DNA of 64,000 nucleotides from Ruoffia sp044336205 (GCA_044336205.1 CP172318.1:1922001-1986000); one strand, 5' to 3'. Positions 1 to 9,330 are shown, counted from the stretch's first letter. Translations and numbers: made by a program. Notes: generated by a model not told the origin, from the letters alone.

Positions 1-585
1 TACTGCTCGCCAGATAGGTAAACTTCCTGTATCATTATCTGGTCTCGGAATAACTTGCGCATTGTTTAATGGTGCGCGATATTCTCCTTCCCATGTTACT
101 GATTTGTTGCGATTAATCTTTAATAGTAAGTCTAGCTTCTCCTCGTACAATAACTCATAATCAGCTAATTCATAACCTAATAGCTCAAATATACCTGTTC
201 TTGAAGCACGACCTGCTACAATCTCCATTCTACCATTTGAGATTAAATCAATGGTTGCCGCATCTTCAAAAACACGAACTGGGTCCGAAGTACTAATAAT
301 GGTTGCCCCAGATGATAGCTTAATCTTGTCTGTTACTTGAGCAATCACTGCTAATATAACCATATGAGCTTGTGAGACAAAATGCTTTTGATGTGATTCT
401 CCCACTTGGAAAATATCCATCCCTGCTTGTTCAGCCAGTTTTGCCATCTCAATAATTTGTTGCAGTCGCTCTTTTGCACTCATCAATTCAGATGTGTGAG
501 GATTCGCAATATGATCACCTAGCGTATAGAGGCCAAACTCAATACCTTGTGATCTATCAATGTTAGCTAATGTATTCTTTTTCAT
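1..585 (-). CDS. Luciferase-like (LLM) flavin-dependent monooxygenase, C-terminus cut by window edge
   Basis: The minus-strand frame opens at an ATG at 585 and runs off the window start, giving about 195 N-terminal residues. It shows the bacterial luciferase-like TIM-barrel pattern: a start with GIEFGLYTLGDHIAN, then EQAGMDIFQVGESH, KIKLSSGATIISTSDPVRVFED, and the typical NGRMEIVAGRAS segment. The family uses FMNH2 or F420; the substrate cannot be read from sequence. AAAGGA lies about 12 nt upstream of the ATG. The start overlaps the stop of a broken paralogue (ATGA), so the two were once co-transcribed. The family call is secure; the reaction is unknown. Confidence 0.85.
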   Translation of the reverse strand, partial: MKKNTLANIDRSQGIEFGLYTLGDHIANPHTSELMSAKERLQQIIEMAKLAEQAGMDIFQVGESHQKHFVSQAHMVILAVIAQVTDKIKLSSGATIISTSDPVRVFEDAATIDLISNGRMEIVAGRASRTGIFELLGYELADYELLYEEKLDLLLKINRNKSVTWEGEYRAPLNNAQVIPRPDNDTGSLPIWRAV

Positions 586-1228
586 CGATTAATCATTTCC
601 TTTCTAGGACTTAAAATGTTTTTTACTTGTAGAATAATATCTTCTGCTAATATAAATGACGTTCGTTTTACTTCATCAAATGGCAAACCAAAGAAGTCAA
701 TCTGAGCACTAAAACGTTGATTATCAAAAACTTCATGCTGGTACAATAACTTCTCGATAAGTAGCGACGGCTCGCCACTGATAACAACACCCTTAATACT
801 TTTTCCTTGCGCTAGAGCTCTCTTTGGAAAGTCACTTCCATTAATTAGGCAAAATCCAGCGTTGATGAAGGGATAGATTTGACTGAATGATGCTTGAGTA
901 TTATCTCGAACAAACAGCCAACCACCACTTCCAATTGAAAGACTATCTGGTTCAAAACCAACACCAGTAGTTGCTTGGCGGTAGCCATCAGACGATTTGC
1001 ATAAGCTATCACCGCTCCTGCTAAAGTTGTCTTAAAGATTGGAACACCCAATTCACCTGCACGTATTGCGAAACTCATACTATTACCTAACCCACGCCAA
1101 ATTGGCAATCGATTCTCTACTGAGCAAGGATTCGGTAGGTGATCCCCTAGCGAATAGATACCCAATTATAAGCCATGACGTTTGTCAATTTTAAGGCTGT
1201 GAATACTGCTTAATTTTTGAAAAGACAT
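582..1228 (-). pseudogene. Degenerate luciferase-like monooxygenase paralogue
   Basis: A good RBS (AAAGGAGTG) and ATG at 1228 begin a frame that stops at codon 21 (1166-1168). After it the LLM start signature (GIYSLGDHLPNP) joins directly to a segment that normally lies about 170 residues further in (LPIWRG, then RAGELGVPIF), so a large internal deletion has occurred. The frame then shifts and a third piece (KLLYQHEVFDNQRFSAQIDFFGLPFD) carries the usual C-terminus up to a TGA overlapping the next gene's ATG. It is the decayed twin of the adjacent LLM gene and cannot make a functional enzyme. Confidence 0.85.
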
Positions 1229-1337
1229 CAAGCACTCCTTTAATATTGTACTATGCTTCATCTTAAGTATAAACTAACTTTTAAGGTTAAAAAAGTTTAA
1301 TTATATAGTATCTTCATTATAACCCATTATAAAATAA

Positions 1338-1385
1338 AGACCCACAAGTCAAAAGCATAAAGCCAACGACCTGTGGGTAAATTAT
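1338..1385 (-). terminator. Intrinsic terminator after degV copy 1
   Basis: On the minus strand ACCCACAGGTC pairs with GACTTGTGGGT and is followed by CTTTATTTT. It lies just beyond the stop of the DegV gene at 1421. Confidence 0.7.
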
Positions 1386-1420
1386 ATGAATAATTATAGT
1401 ATTCAATTATTTATACATTA

Positions 1421-2287
1421 TTAGGATTTTATAATTGGAATAATTGCTAAACCAATAGCTCCCACTCCAGTATGAACTCCAATCACTGGGCTTAGCCCAT
1501 TAACTTTAATTGACATGTCTGGATATTTTTCTTTAATCGTTGCGGATAGTTTATCCACTTCTTGTTGGGCCAAGCTGTGGGCAAAGCGTATCTCAACGCC
1601 ATCAGGAAACTCCTGCATTGATTCTTCAATGAGTTCGTAGAATCGTTGGTAGACCCGGCGATTAGTTCGAATCTTTTCAAACACCTCAATTTTTCCATCT
1701 TTAAAGTATAATAATGGGCGTATTTTTAACAAATTACCAATCATTGCAGAGGTAGTACTTAAACGCCCTCCTTTAGCAAGATTATCCAAATTCTCTACCA
1801 TGAGGTAAATATTGGTACGATTTGCTTGCCACTTTGCTAATTCGTTGATTTCCTGGGCGCTTTTACCTTGGTCAACCCATTGTAGTATATTTTCTACAAT
1901 TGCTTCAGCTACCACGGCAGCCGCTGTAGAGTCAATACAATAAGCATCAATAAGATGACTATTCTCTGATAATACCATGGTAGCACTTTGGTATGTTCCG
2001 CTTATCTCTTTGGATAGGTGGACTGCAAAGACAGTATCATAACCTTCTTCGATAATTGTATTGAGAGTCTCATAATATTGCCCTACCGATGGTTGAGATG
2101 TTGTCGGCAATACTTCTTCTTTTTTCAAACGGTCGAAGAAGTTGCGTTGTTCGTTCTCTTGACTTGAATCTTCAAAAACTGATCCATCTTCAAAAATAAC
2201 TGTCAAATCCACGATAAAAACATTATCTAATGCTTTGACTGCTTCATTTATTGACGCTGTACTGTCAACAATAATAGCTGGTTTCAT
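1421..2287 (-). CDS. DegV family fatty-acid-binding protein
   Basis: DegV proteins bind a fatty acid and act as FakB, presenting exogenous fatty acids to the kinase FakA for phospholipid synthesis. The 288-residue protein starts MKPAIIVDSTASI, has the TTSQPSVGQYYE motif (about residues 75-90), HLSKEISGTYQSA (about 108-120) and GRLSTTSAMIGNLL (about 172-186), all typical of the family. A longer frame exists upstream, but AGGAAGAGG sits correctly before the ATG at 2287 and the family begins there. A second DegV gene lies 0.9 kb away; two FakB paralogues with different chain preference are common. No fakA is in the window. Confidence 0.9.
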   Translation of the reverse strand: MKPAIIVDSTASINEAVKALDNVFIVDLTVIFEDGSVFEDSSQENEQRNFFDRLKKEEVLPTTSQPSVGQYYETLNTIIEEGYDTVFAVHLSKEISGTYQSATMVLSENSHLIDAYCIDSTAAAVVAEAIVENILQWVDQGKSAQEINELAKWQANRTNIYLMVENLDNLAKGGRLSTTSAMIGNLLKIRPLLYFKDGKIEVFEKIRTNRRVYQRFYELIEESMQEFPDGVEIRFAHSLAQQEVDKLSATIKEKYPDMSIKVNGLSPVIGVHTGVGAIGLAIIPIIKS

Positions 2288-2466
2288 ATGTTTCCTCTTC
2301 CTATAAAAAATATATATTTCTTCTGATATATTGTTTGAACTATCATATGAAAAATGATTAGTTAAGTCAACACCATTCATTAGCCAAATCTTTTGCTAGT
2401 TTGAGTCAGCCTCTTTAACATGATAGAATAAGCATTAATAATACTTTATAGACAAGGAGTATCTCA

Positions 2467-3120
2467 GTGGTTAATTATTACAGTATAAAAGAACCCATTA
2501 TCGATGAAATTGAAATTAAAAAGTCTCGATTCATTACCTACCTTATCCCTATTCGAACTGAAGAAGAATTTAACCATGAACTCGCAGCAATTCGTAAAGA
2601 ACACTACAAAGCAACGCATCATTGCCAAGCTTTTATCCTGAATAAAGACTCTTCTATACAGAGGATGAGTGATGATGGTGAACCGAGTGGAACAGCCGGC
2701 GTACCTATGCTGGAAGTATTAAAACGGAACCAATTGACTTATGTCATGGCCGTGACGGTTAGATATTTTGGTGGGGTTAAGTTAGGGGCTGGGGGCCTAA
2801 TTCGTGCTTATAGCAGCTCTGTGAGTGAGGCATTAAAGAAAGCTCAACTCATCGCTAATTCAACTCAGATGCTTATCCAACTCCAAATGGAATATAATCA
2901 AGTTGATCCGTTTACTTATTACTTAAGTCAAACTGACATTCCAATTACTCTGATTGACACACAATATACAGATAAAGTGACCTACGAACTTGCTTTATAT
3001 ACTAGTGATGTAGAAACAGTTCATCAGCAATTAATTGAACAATTCAGTGGTCAATTAGATTGGGAAGAACAAGGTACCCAAACTGTTGATGTACCCATCG
3101 ATTCAACACCTAGCCTATAA
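2467..3120 (+). CDS. yvyE: YigZ/IMPACT family protein (YvyE)
   Basis: The 217-residue protein belongs to the UPF0029/IMPACT family. It starts with GTG at 2467, seven bases after AAGGAG. The N-terminal IMPACT domain (about residues 18-125) carries KKSRFIT, HHCQAF, SDDGEPSGTAG and VRYFGGVKLGAGGLIRAY, all family signatures. The C-terminal DUF1949 ferredoxin-like domain covers about 135-205. Cellular role is unsettled, with a proposed link to translation or stress. It is divergently oriented from degV copy 1 and ends in its own terminator, converging on degV copy 2. Confidence 0.92.
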   Translation: MVNYYSIKEPIIDEIEIKKSRFITYLIPIRTEEEFNHELAAIRKEHYKATHHCQAFILNKDSSIQRMSDDGEPSGTAGVPMLEVLKRNQLTYVMAVTVRYFGGVKLGAGGLIRAYSSSVSEALKKAQLIANSTQMLIQLQMEYNQVDPFTYYLSQTDIPITLIDTQYTDKVTYELALYTSDVETVHQQLIEQFSGQLDWEEQGTQTVDVPIDSTPSL

Positions 3121-3133
3121 TGAGCAAATAGAT

Positions 3134-3174
3134 AACCTACTTTAAAGATATACTTTACCAAGTAGGTTTCTTTT
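3134..3174 (+). terminator. Intrinsic terminator after yvyE
   Basis: AACCTACTT and AAGTAGGTT form the stem, followed by TCTTTTACTCTT. It sits between two convergent genes. Confidence 0.7.
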
Positions 3175-3178
3175 ACTC

Positions 3179-4048
3179 TTATTCAGTTAATAACTTTGGC
3201 ATAATACCTAATCCTAATGAATCTTTTCCACCATGCGTGCCTAATATAGGGGTTAAATAACCTATACGGTACTCTAAGCCAGGATATTTTTTCTCAATCA
3301 TAGCTTTAACTTTCAAGGCTTCATCTTCACAATCCCCGTGAGCTAGGGCAATTCTAATACCTTGTGGGAATTGCTGGATAGCCTCCCCTACAAGCTTAAC
3401 ATAGCGTTTATACACGCGGTTAGTGGTTCGGACTTTCTCGAAAACTTCCACATAGCCTTCATCATCAAACTCTAAGATAGGTTTAATCTTTAAAGCACTA
3501 CCGATTAACCCACCCACCGCACTTAAACGACCACCTTTAACAATCGCGTTTAAGTCCTCAATTAAAACGTATATCTTACACTGATCGGCTAACTTATTAA
3601 TTTGTTTTTCAATCTCGTCTAATTCAAAACCTTGCTTCTGTAACTCAATCGCAGTGGCTAACAGGTGTTCTTCAATAAACGAAGTGCCTTTCGAATCAAT
3701 CAGACGAATATCTAACTTGTCTGAATATGCCTCACTTACCATTGAGGATGTATTAAATGTCCCACTAATCACCGAAGCTAAAGTTATTACAACCACTTGG
3801 GTGTAGCCTTTATTGACAATCTCTTCGTATGTAGATATTAAATCTCCCTGCTTCGGTTGATTTGTCCTAGGTAACTCTTTACTCTCGACTAACAGTTGGT
3901 AAAACTTCTTCAACTCTGCCTCATCCGTCGTATCAGGGTAAATTTCATCTCCCCAAGTTATTTCTAGATTCATTACATAAACGTCAGGATGATTTAGTAG
4001 TTGATCGTTTAAACTGGCTGAACTGTCGATGATATAAGCTGTTTTCAT
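3179..4048 (-). CDS. DegV family fatty-acid-binding protein, second copy
   Basis: This 289-residue DegV/FakB-type protein starts at MKTAYIIDSSASL. It shares the PRTNQPKQGDLISTYE, TLASVISGTFNTSS and KGGRLSAVGGLIGSALKI motifs with the family and is clearly paralogous to the gene at 1421-2287. The serine of the first motif (DSSAS) and the SGT motif contact the fatty acid carboxylate in known DegV structures. A GTG three codons upstream is an alternative start, but the ATG at 4048 matches the family. It probably binds a different acyl chain from the first copy; that is inference from paralogy only. Confidence 0.88.
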   Translation of the reverse strand: MKTAYIIDSSASLNDQLLNHPDVYVMNLEITWGDEIYPDTTDEAELKKFYQLLVESKELPRTNQPKQGDLISTYEEIVNKGYTQVVVITLASVISGTFNTSSMVSEAYSDKLDIRLIDSKGTSFIEEHLLATAIELQKQGFELDEIEKQINKLADQCKIYVLIEDLNAIVKGGRLSAVGGLIGSALKIKPILEFDDEGYVEVFEKVRTTNRVYKRYVKLVGEAIQQFPQGIRIALAHGDCEDEALKVKAMIEKKYPGLEYRIGYLTPILGTHGGKDSLGLGIMPKLLTE

Positions 4049-4124
4049 ATAAACCACTCAATTTCTTTTCATTTTTTCATTAGGACTATATCAGGCAGAT
4101 ATTAACTATTTATGAATAATTGCA

Positions 4125-5123
4125 TTATTTTTTATCTAAATAATTCATAAAAAAAGTCAATAAAATAATAAGAAATAGAGAAATAAAAACTAACAACCAC
4201 CGAATTTTTAGGTATTGCTGAGATAATATAGCAATCACCGAGAAAACACCGGTAACAAATATCATCATCCTCACAATCTGTGTCACTGAAAAGTTATAAC
4301 GCAACAGACGGTGATGTAAATGATCCTCATCTTTTTCTACCATTGATTGGCCCGAAAGCATCCTACGGATAATTGCATAGGAGGTATCGAATAAAGGTAC
4401 CGCATAAAACAAAATAGGAATAATTAGCGAGAATAAACTAACATTTTTTAAATTATAGACAGTCAAGGTAGCAAACATAAACCCAATGAATAAGGCACCT
4501 GTATCTCCTAAATATATCTTAGCAGGATACCAATTAAAGGGTAAGAAACCTAAGATAGCTGTTGCTAATAAAACGAGCATCATAATGAACGTTAAGCGAA
4601 TGGACAAACTAGAAATATAAGTCATTATTGTTAATGTAACTAGGCTCGTAATCGAAACACTACTAACTAGACCATCTAATCCATCTAGCAAATTAACGGC
4701 GTTAGTAACAAAGTAAACCCATCCTATCGTCAATACATAAGCAAGTGTATCAAATAACCAATCAGGTACACCCGCGATGAGTATTGAAGAAAAAGTAACA
4801 TCTGTCATAAAATAAATCATATTCGCAGCCATTAATATCCCCACTGATTTGTGCCAAGGCTTAAGTTCCAAATAATCGTCAAGAATTCCTGTAACTAACA
4901 CAATAGCTGAAGCAAGGAATATATTCCATTGCGGACTATTCCCTAATAAAGTGGGAAACAAAACAAAAAATCCGAGCCAAAAACTACAGAAAACAGCCAC
5001 CCCACCAAATTGCGGGGGCGAGTAGCTGTCTCTTCCTAAAGTTTTTACTAGGGTCCACGTAAGAATTAAGGAGCTCATTAGCGTCAACAATATACTCCAT
5101 CCACCTAATTGTAAGACTGCCAC
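4125..5123 (-). CDS. tagO: Undecaprenyl-phosphate GlcNAc-1-phosphate transferase, MraY/WecA/TagO family
   Basis: An integral membrane enzyme with about ten hydrophobic segments over 332 residues. It transfers a GlcNAc-1-phosphate (or similar) to undecaprenyl phosphate to begin wall teichoic acid or another wall polymer. Family motifs are visible: VTGILDDYLELKPWHK (about residue 80), FVTNAVNLLDGLDGL (about 140) and LGDTGALFIGF (about 205), with the Asp residues that coordinate Mg, and the cytoplasmic HLHHRLL motif near 270. The GTG at 5132 lies inside AGGAGGTG, so the next GTG (5123), eight bases after AGGAGG, is the likely start. It follows nadE by 32 bases. Confidence 0.88.
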   Translation of the reverse strand: MAVLQLGGWSILLTLMSSLILTWTLVKTLGRDSYSPPQFGGVAVFCSFWLGFFVLFPTLLGNSPQWNIFLASAIVLVTGILDDYLELKPWHKSVGILMAANMIYFMTDVTFSSILIAGVPDWLFDTLAYVLTIGWVYFVTNAVNLLDGLDGLVSSVSITSLVTLTIMTYISSLSIRLTFIMMLVLLATAILGFLPFNWYPAKIYLGDTGALFIGFMFATLTVYNLKNVSLFSLIIPILFYAVPLFDTSYAIIRRMLSGQSMVEKDEDHLHHRLLRYNFSVTQIVRMMIFVTGVFSVIAILSQQYLKIRWLLVFISLFLIILLTFFMNYLDKK

Positions 5124-5155
5124 GCTAATCACCTCCTGGAATTAATTAACCTATA

Positions 5156-5983
5156 CTATTTCCAAAAGTCATCATAGATAGTAATAGGTAAATGACGCTT
5201 ATGTTGTGACTTAAGATACCATGACTCAATGATATCCGATTCTCCCTCTGATACTTGTAATCCTTGCAGGTAATCATCGATAGCTCTATAAGACACACCT
5301 AAAGCATCTTCATCTGCCAATTGAGGACGGTCTTCTTCAAGGTCTGCTGTGGGAACTTTCTCGTAGAGTGATTTATCAGCTCCCATAACTTTTAACATTA
5401 GAGCACCTTGACGCTTATTCAATCGCCATAACGGCACAATATCACTGGCACCATCACCAAACTTTGTAAAGAAGCCAGTAACACTCTCAGCGGCATGGTC
5501 GGTTCCAACGACAGCACCGGCTAACTGACCTGCAATAGTATATTGCGCAATCATTCGCTGGCGGGCTTTTATATTTCCTTTATGATAGTCAGTTATTTTT
5601 ATTCCATTCGCTTCTACGGCTTCTAACATTGCATCCGTGGGCGCTTTAATATTGACTGTCATCACACGGTCTGCTTGAATAAAGTCTAATGCTTTCTGAG
5701 CATCATCTTCGTCGTGTTGAACACCATAAGGTAATCTGACCGCGATAAACTGATAGCGAGAGTCTCCTGTTTCATTCCTTAACTCTTCTATGGCTATTTG
5801 TGCCAGACGCCCTGCTAAAGTAGAGTCTTGTCCCCCACTTATTCCTAATACATAGCTTGAGAGAAAAGGATGTTTTAATAAATATGCTTTTAAAAAGTCA
5901 ACCGAACGACGAATTTCTTCCTGAGGATCAATATTCGGGCGTACCTTTAATTGGGCTATTATTTCTTTTTGTAAGGGTCTCAT
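5156..5983 (-). CDS. nadE: NH3-dependent NAD+ synthetase
   Basis: The last step of NAD synthesis: deamido-NAD + ATP + ammonia to NAD. The 275-residue length fits the ammonia-dependent short form without a glutaminase domain. The PP-loop SGGQDSTL (about residues 49-56), the VGTDHAAE motif and FTKFGDGASDIVPLWRLNKRQ are typical of bacterial NadE, and the C-terminus has the KHKRHLPIT helix. It starts three bases after the pncB stop, so the two form a nicotinate-to-NAD salvage operon, with tagO downstream on the same strand. Confidence 0.95.
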   Translation of the reverse strand: MRPLQKEIIAQLKVRPNIDPQEEIRRSVDFLKAYLLKHPFLSSYVLGISGGQDSTLAGRLAQIAIEELRNETGDSRYQFIAVRLPYGVQHDEDDAQKALDFIQADRVMTVNIKAPTDAMLEAVEANGIKITDYHKGNIKARQRMIAQYTIAGQLAGAVVGTDHAAESVTGFFTKFGDGASDIVPLWRLNKRQGALMLKVMGADKSLYEKVPTADLEEDRPQLADEDALGVSYRAIDDYLQGLQVSEGESDIIESWYLKSQHKRHLPITIYDDFWK

Positions 5984-5986
5984 TGC

Positions 5987-7489
5987 TTATCTACCCCCAT
6001 TATTATATATTTCTTCCTCGATCTCGTGCACATGTGATTCGACATTTTCTCGAATTTCTTTAATACTTTGCATTTTCTCATCATATAATCGCTGTGATAG
6101 GTCTACTGGGTATTGCTCAGGATTAAGAATTCGTTTATATTCTTCCCAAAGAGCACTGATATTCCGCTTAGCATAGTCTCTTATCTCATGAATCGTTGGT
6201 AATTCATACACCAACTTCTTATCGCGCCATACATCAATCAATAAGGGTCTTGCAGTAAAATCAGTGACTGTCTTATTAATGTAAGTATGAACAGGATGGA
6301 ACATGAATAACGATTCTTCCTGGTCTGGACGTTCTTCAATTAATGCAACATAATCTCCTTCAGACTTTCCATCTCTATTACGCGTAATTCGCCACACTTG
6401 CTTAACTCCTGGCGTTGAGATTTTAGCCGCATTACTCGATATCTTCATCGTTGGTACTAAGTTACCTTCATCGTCTTCAATACTTACTAATTTATATACG
6501 GCACCTAAAGCTGGTTGGTCATAAGCCGTAATTAACTTAGTTCCTACACCCCAGTCATTAATCTTAGCCCCTTGCATTCTCAAGTTCAGAATGGTCTTCT
6601 CATCTAGGTCATTCGATGCAATAATCCGAGCATTAGGGAAGCCAGCTTCATCCAATTGTTCACGAATTCGCTTAGACTGATAAGCCATATCTCCTGAGTC
6701 AATACGTACTCCGACAAAGTTAATATTGTCTCCTTCTTCTTGAGCGACTTTAATCGCAGTCGGTACACCTGAGCGTAATGTATCATAAGTATCCACTAAG
6801 AAAACAACATCCCTATGGGACTTAGCGTATGCTTTAAAAGCTTGGTACTCATCCCTATATGCCTGAACAAGTGAGTGAGCATGTGTTCCAGATATTGGAA
6901 TACCAAATAACTTCCCTGCTCTCACATTACTTGTCGAATTAAATCCACCAATATATGCTGCGCGGGCTCCCCAAATTGCCGCATCAGTTTCTTGAGCACG
7001 ACGGGATCCAAACTCTGCCAAACTATCATCCTCATCAACGACTGACTTAATTCGTGCTGCTTTTGTAGCAATTAAAGTCTGGTAATTCAACATATTTAAG
7101 ATAGCCGTTTCTACAAGTTGGCACTGACCTAATGGGCCTTCCACTTGAATTAAAGGCTCATCAGCAAAACATAATTCTCCTTCACGCATTGAACGAATAG
7201 AAAGATCAAATTCAATATTAGCTAGATAAGTTAGAAATTCCTCTGGATATAGATCCAAGCCACGAATATAAGCTAAGTCACTTTCCGTAAACTTTAACTT
7301 ACTAATATAATCTAATATCCTTTCCAAACCAGCAAAGATTGCATAACCATTCTCAAACGGAATAGTTCTAAAATATGATTCAAACACCGCACGGCGTTGG
7401 TCCATACCATTATCCCAGTATGTTTTTAGCATATTGATTTGATACAAATCAGTATGAACCATCAAACTATCGTCTTTAAATTTATACAT
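5987..7489 (-). CDS. pncB: Nicotinate phosphoribosyltransferase
   Basis: Converts nicotinate, PRPP and ATP to nicotinate mononucleotide, the entry to NAD salvage. At 500 residues it is the long Gram-positive form. Conserved features include HTDLYQINM near the N-terminus, EFGSRRAQETDAA (about residue 160), SNVRAGKLFGIPISGTHAHS (about 190-207, with the catalytic His), FLVDTYDT and VRIDSGDM. GGAGG precedes the ATG by eight bases. First gene of the pncB-nadE unit; an extended -10 promoter is present upstream. Confidence 0.95.
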   Translation of the reverse strand: MYKFKDDSLMVHTDLYQINMLKTYWDNGMDQRRAVFESYFRTIPFENGYAIFAGLERILDYISKLKFTESDLAYIRGLDLYPEEFLTYLANIEFDLSIRSMREGELCFADEPLIQVEGPLGQCQLVETAILNMLNYQTLIATKAARIKSVVDEDDSLAEFGSRRAQETDAAIWGARAAYIGGFNSTSNVRAGKLFGIPISGTHAHSLVQAYRDEYQAFKAYAKSHRDVVFLVDTYDTLRSGVPTAIKVAQEEGDNINFVGVRIDSGDMAYQSKRIREQLDEAGFPNARIIASNDLDEKTILNLRMQGAKINDWGVGTKLITAYDQPALGAVYKLVSIEDDEGNLVPTMKISSNAAKISTPGVKQVWRITRNRDGKSEGDYVALIEERPDQEESLFMFHPVHTYINKTVTDFTARPLLIDVWRDKKLVYELPTIHEIRDYAKRNISALWEEYKRILNPEQYPVDLSQRLYDEKMQSIKEIRENVESHVHEIEEEIYNNGGR

Positions 7490-7533
7490 AAGTTACCTCC
7501 AAATTAGATGACTTTCCCGATTCTCTTTTGCAT

Positions 7534-7542
7534 ATTATATCA
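7534..7542 (-). promoter_or_regulatory. Extended -10 promoter of pncB-nadE
   Basis: On the minus strand TGATATAAT (TG-n-TATAAT) lies about 45 bases before the pncB ATG. No good -35 hexamer is visible 17 bases upstream, as expected for an extended -10 promoter. Confidence 0.55.
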
Positions 7543-7671
7543 CAATAGACCTTTGAGTGTATATTTTATAGAGTGAGCTTATAACTATAGAGAAGCGAAA
7601 AACAATCTAAGTTAAACAAAATATCTTCATACAAGCACAAAAATGAGGCTGGGACAAAAGGTCCTGGATTC

Positions 7672-7721
7672 TAAAATAAAAGAGAACCTACATTTTCTGT
7701 CAAAGAATTTGTAAGTTCTCT
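7672..7721 (-). terminator. Terminator of the IS1182 transposase, copy 1
   Basis: AGAGAACTTAC on the minus strand pairs with GTAGGTTCTCT, followed by TTTATTTTAG. The hairpin begins at the transposase stop codon. It is duplicated in the second IS copy. Confidence 0.7.
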
Positions 7722-9250
7722 TATTTTATTACCTTGTTTTTTGCATATTTCTTCAGATTGTTGGCCATCAAGACCAACCCAATGTCTGTTTTTACCTTCG
7801 ATTTACCCCTTAGGTTAAATCGTGTGAATCCTAAATTAGCCTTTATCTGGCCAAAGACTGGCTCAACATCAATCTTTCGTTTGGCAAAGATTGTTGAACC
7901 TTCTTTAGATAAAAGCTTTTCTGCTTCTGTATTTTTCAAAATTTGATACTTCTCATTATAGTAAAGCGCCTTTTGCGGCGCATTCTCTGGATCTGTTGGT
8001 TTATAAACCGCTACTTGAGAAGTATAGCCACTCAATTTATTTCTCCGTTTGGATTGATGGCTGTAGTAATAGATCGTACCGTCTGGGTGCGTAAAGGTCT
8101 TTTCTTCTTCATTATAAACCCAATTTCCTAAGTTTTTATCTGATGTTTTGTGTTTCTTTTTTTGGTCTTTATCAAATCGGTTGTATTTAATAAGATGGTC
8201 AATATCATTATCGTCTAAGTAAGTTAAGTTTTCTTCACTACCGTACCCTGCATCAGCTACAATGCGTTTAGGTCGATGAGGAAAGGTTTCGATAAAAGGT
8301 TGTAGCGTCCGTGTATCCGTCGGATTCGGAAAAACATCATAATGAAGAACAAATTGATTTTCTGTACCAATCTGAATATTATACCCGGCTTTCAACTGAC
8401 CATTCATCATAGGGTCGTCTTTCATTCGCATAAACGTCGCATCAGTATCTGTTTTTGAGTAACTGTTTCGACCATCGAACGTCTCAAACTGTTGATGATA
8501 CTTTCGTTTTCGAGGCAGAAAATCCTGGCTCACTTTCCGATGATGTTTCTTGAGGCGACGACGAGCTTGTTTACGAGGATCTGGTCCTTTTACAGGATTC
8601 TCTTCAATATCTTGTGACAGTTTTTCAACTTCTTCTTCAATTAGTTCGGTAATCTCTTGAAGCATAGACTCTTCCAATTCCAACTCTTCATCGTATTGAA
8701 TACCTGCATCAACCATCGGTTGAATTTCTTCAAAGTAATATTCACGAGCAGATGTTTTCAGACGTTCCGCAAATCTTTCCGTTGCTTTTCTCCAGACAAA
8801 AGTATACTTATTGGCATTGGCTTCAATCTTCGTCCCATCAATAAAGACATTCTCTAAAGTGATTAGTTTTTCCAATTTTAATTGAATTGTAAATTCGATA
8901 AATATATTCTCTAAAAGACGACTACAGTTGTCAGAAGAACGAAATCGATTAATCGTGCGATAGCTAATCACTTGTTGGGCAACAAGCCATTGCATCGGTA
9001 GATTTTCTTCCATCATTTCTTCAATCTTTCGACCACTAAAAATACCTTTACTGTAAGCATAAAGAAGAGACATGATGAGTGGTTTTGGGTGATAGGCAGG
9101 ACGACCGTCCTGAGTCTCAAAAATTTTAAAGTAATGATCGTCCAATGAATCGACAAAGTTATAGATAGAAAAAACAATATGGTTGGGATCAATACAAGTA
9201 GATAATTCTAATGGAAGTGAAGTTTGATTCATGTTATAATGTACGTACAT
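7721..9250 (-). CDS. IS1182 family DDE transposase
   Basis: The 509-residue protein starts MYVHYNMNQTSLPLEL. It has the N-terminal DUF772-type region (about 20-130; GRPAYHPKPLIMSLLYAY, QWLVAQQVISYRTINRFR), the first catalytic Asp in FIDGTKIEANANKYTFVW (about 140), a coiled acidic/basic linker (170-255), the second Asp in RIVADAGYGSEENL (about 330) and a C-terminal DDE_Tnp_1 part with VEPVFGQIKANLGFTRFNLRG. The GTG at 9259 overlaps the AAAGGGGTG RBS, so the ATG at 9250 is preferred. The reading frame is intact, so this copy can in principle mobilise both. Confidence 0.92.
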   Translation of the reverse strand: MYVHYNMNQTSLPLELSTCIDPNHIVFSIYNFVDSLDDHYFKIFETQDGRPAYHPKPLIMSLLYAYSKGIFSGRKIEEMMEENLPMQWLVAQQVISYRTINRFRSSDNCSRLLENIFIEFTIQLKLEKLITLENVFIDGTKIEANANKYTFVWRKATERFAERLKTSAREYYFEEIQPMVDAGIQYDEELELEESMLQEITELIEEEVEKLSQDIEENPVKGPDPRKQARRRLKKHHRKVSQDFLPRKRKYHQQFETFDGRNSYSKTDTDATFMRMKDDPMMNGQLKAGYNIQIGTENQFVLHYDVFPNPTDTRTLQPFIETFPHRPKRIVADAGYGSEENLTYLDDNDIDHLIKYNRFDKDQKKKHKTSDKNLGNWVYNEEEKTFTHPDGTIYYYSHQSKRRNKLSGYTSQVAVYKPTDPENAPQKALYYNEKYQILKNTEAEKLLSKEGSTIFAKRKIDVEPVFGQIKANLGFTRFNLRGKSKVKTDIGLVLMANNLKKYAKNKVIK

Positions 9251-9309
9251 AAAAAGCACCCCTTTAATGTTTAGTGTCTATTTACTAATATTATATCAGG
9301 GTGCTTTTT
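9251..9309 (-). promoter_or_regulatory. Transposase promoter inside an RBS-sequestering hairpin
   Basis: On the minus strand AAAAAGCACCC (9299-9309) is complementary to GGGGTGCTTTTT (9251-9262), which contains the transposase RBS. Between the arms lies a TATAAT (9290-9295). A transcript started from this -10 box would begin downstream of the first arm and leave the RBS free, whereas read-through RNA from outside contains both arms and would mask it. The same arrangement occurs in the second copy. Confidence 0.6.
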
Positions 9310-9330
9310 GTATGCCTAATTATATATAGC

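Noticed and set aside
7734..8857. Plus-strand open frames inside the IS elements and other opposite-strand frames
   Set aside because: They mirror the transposase or other real genes, have no ribosome binding site, and repeat identically in both IS copies as a consequence of the shared sequence.
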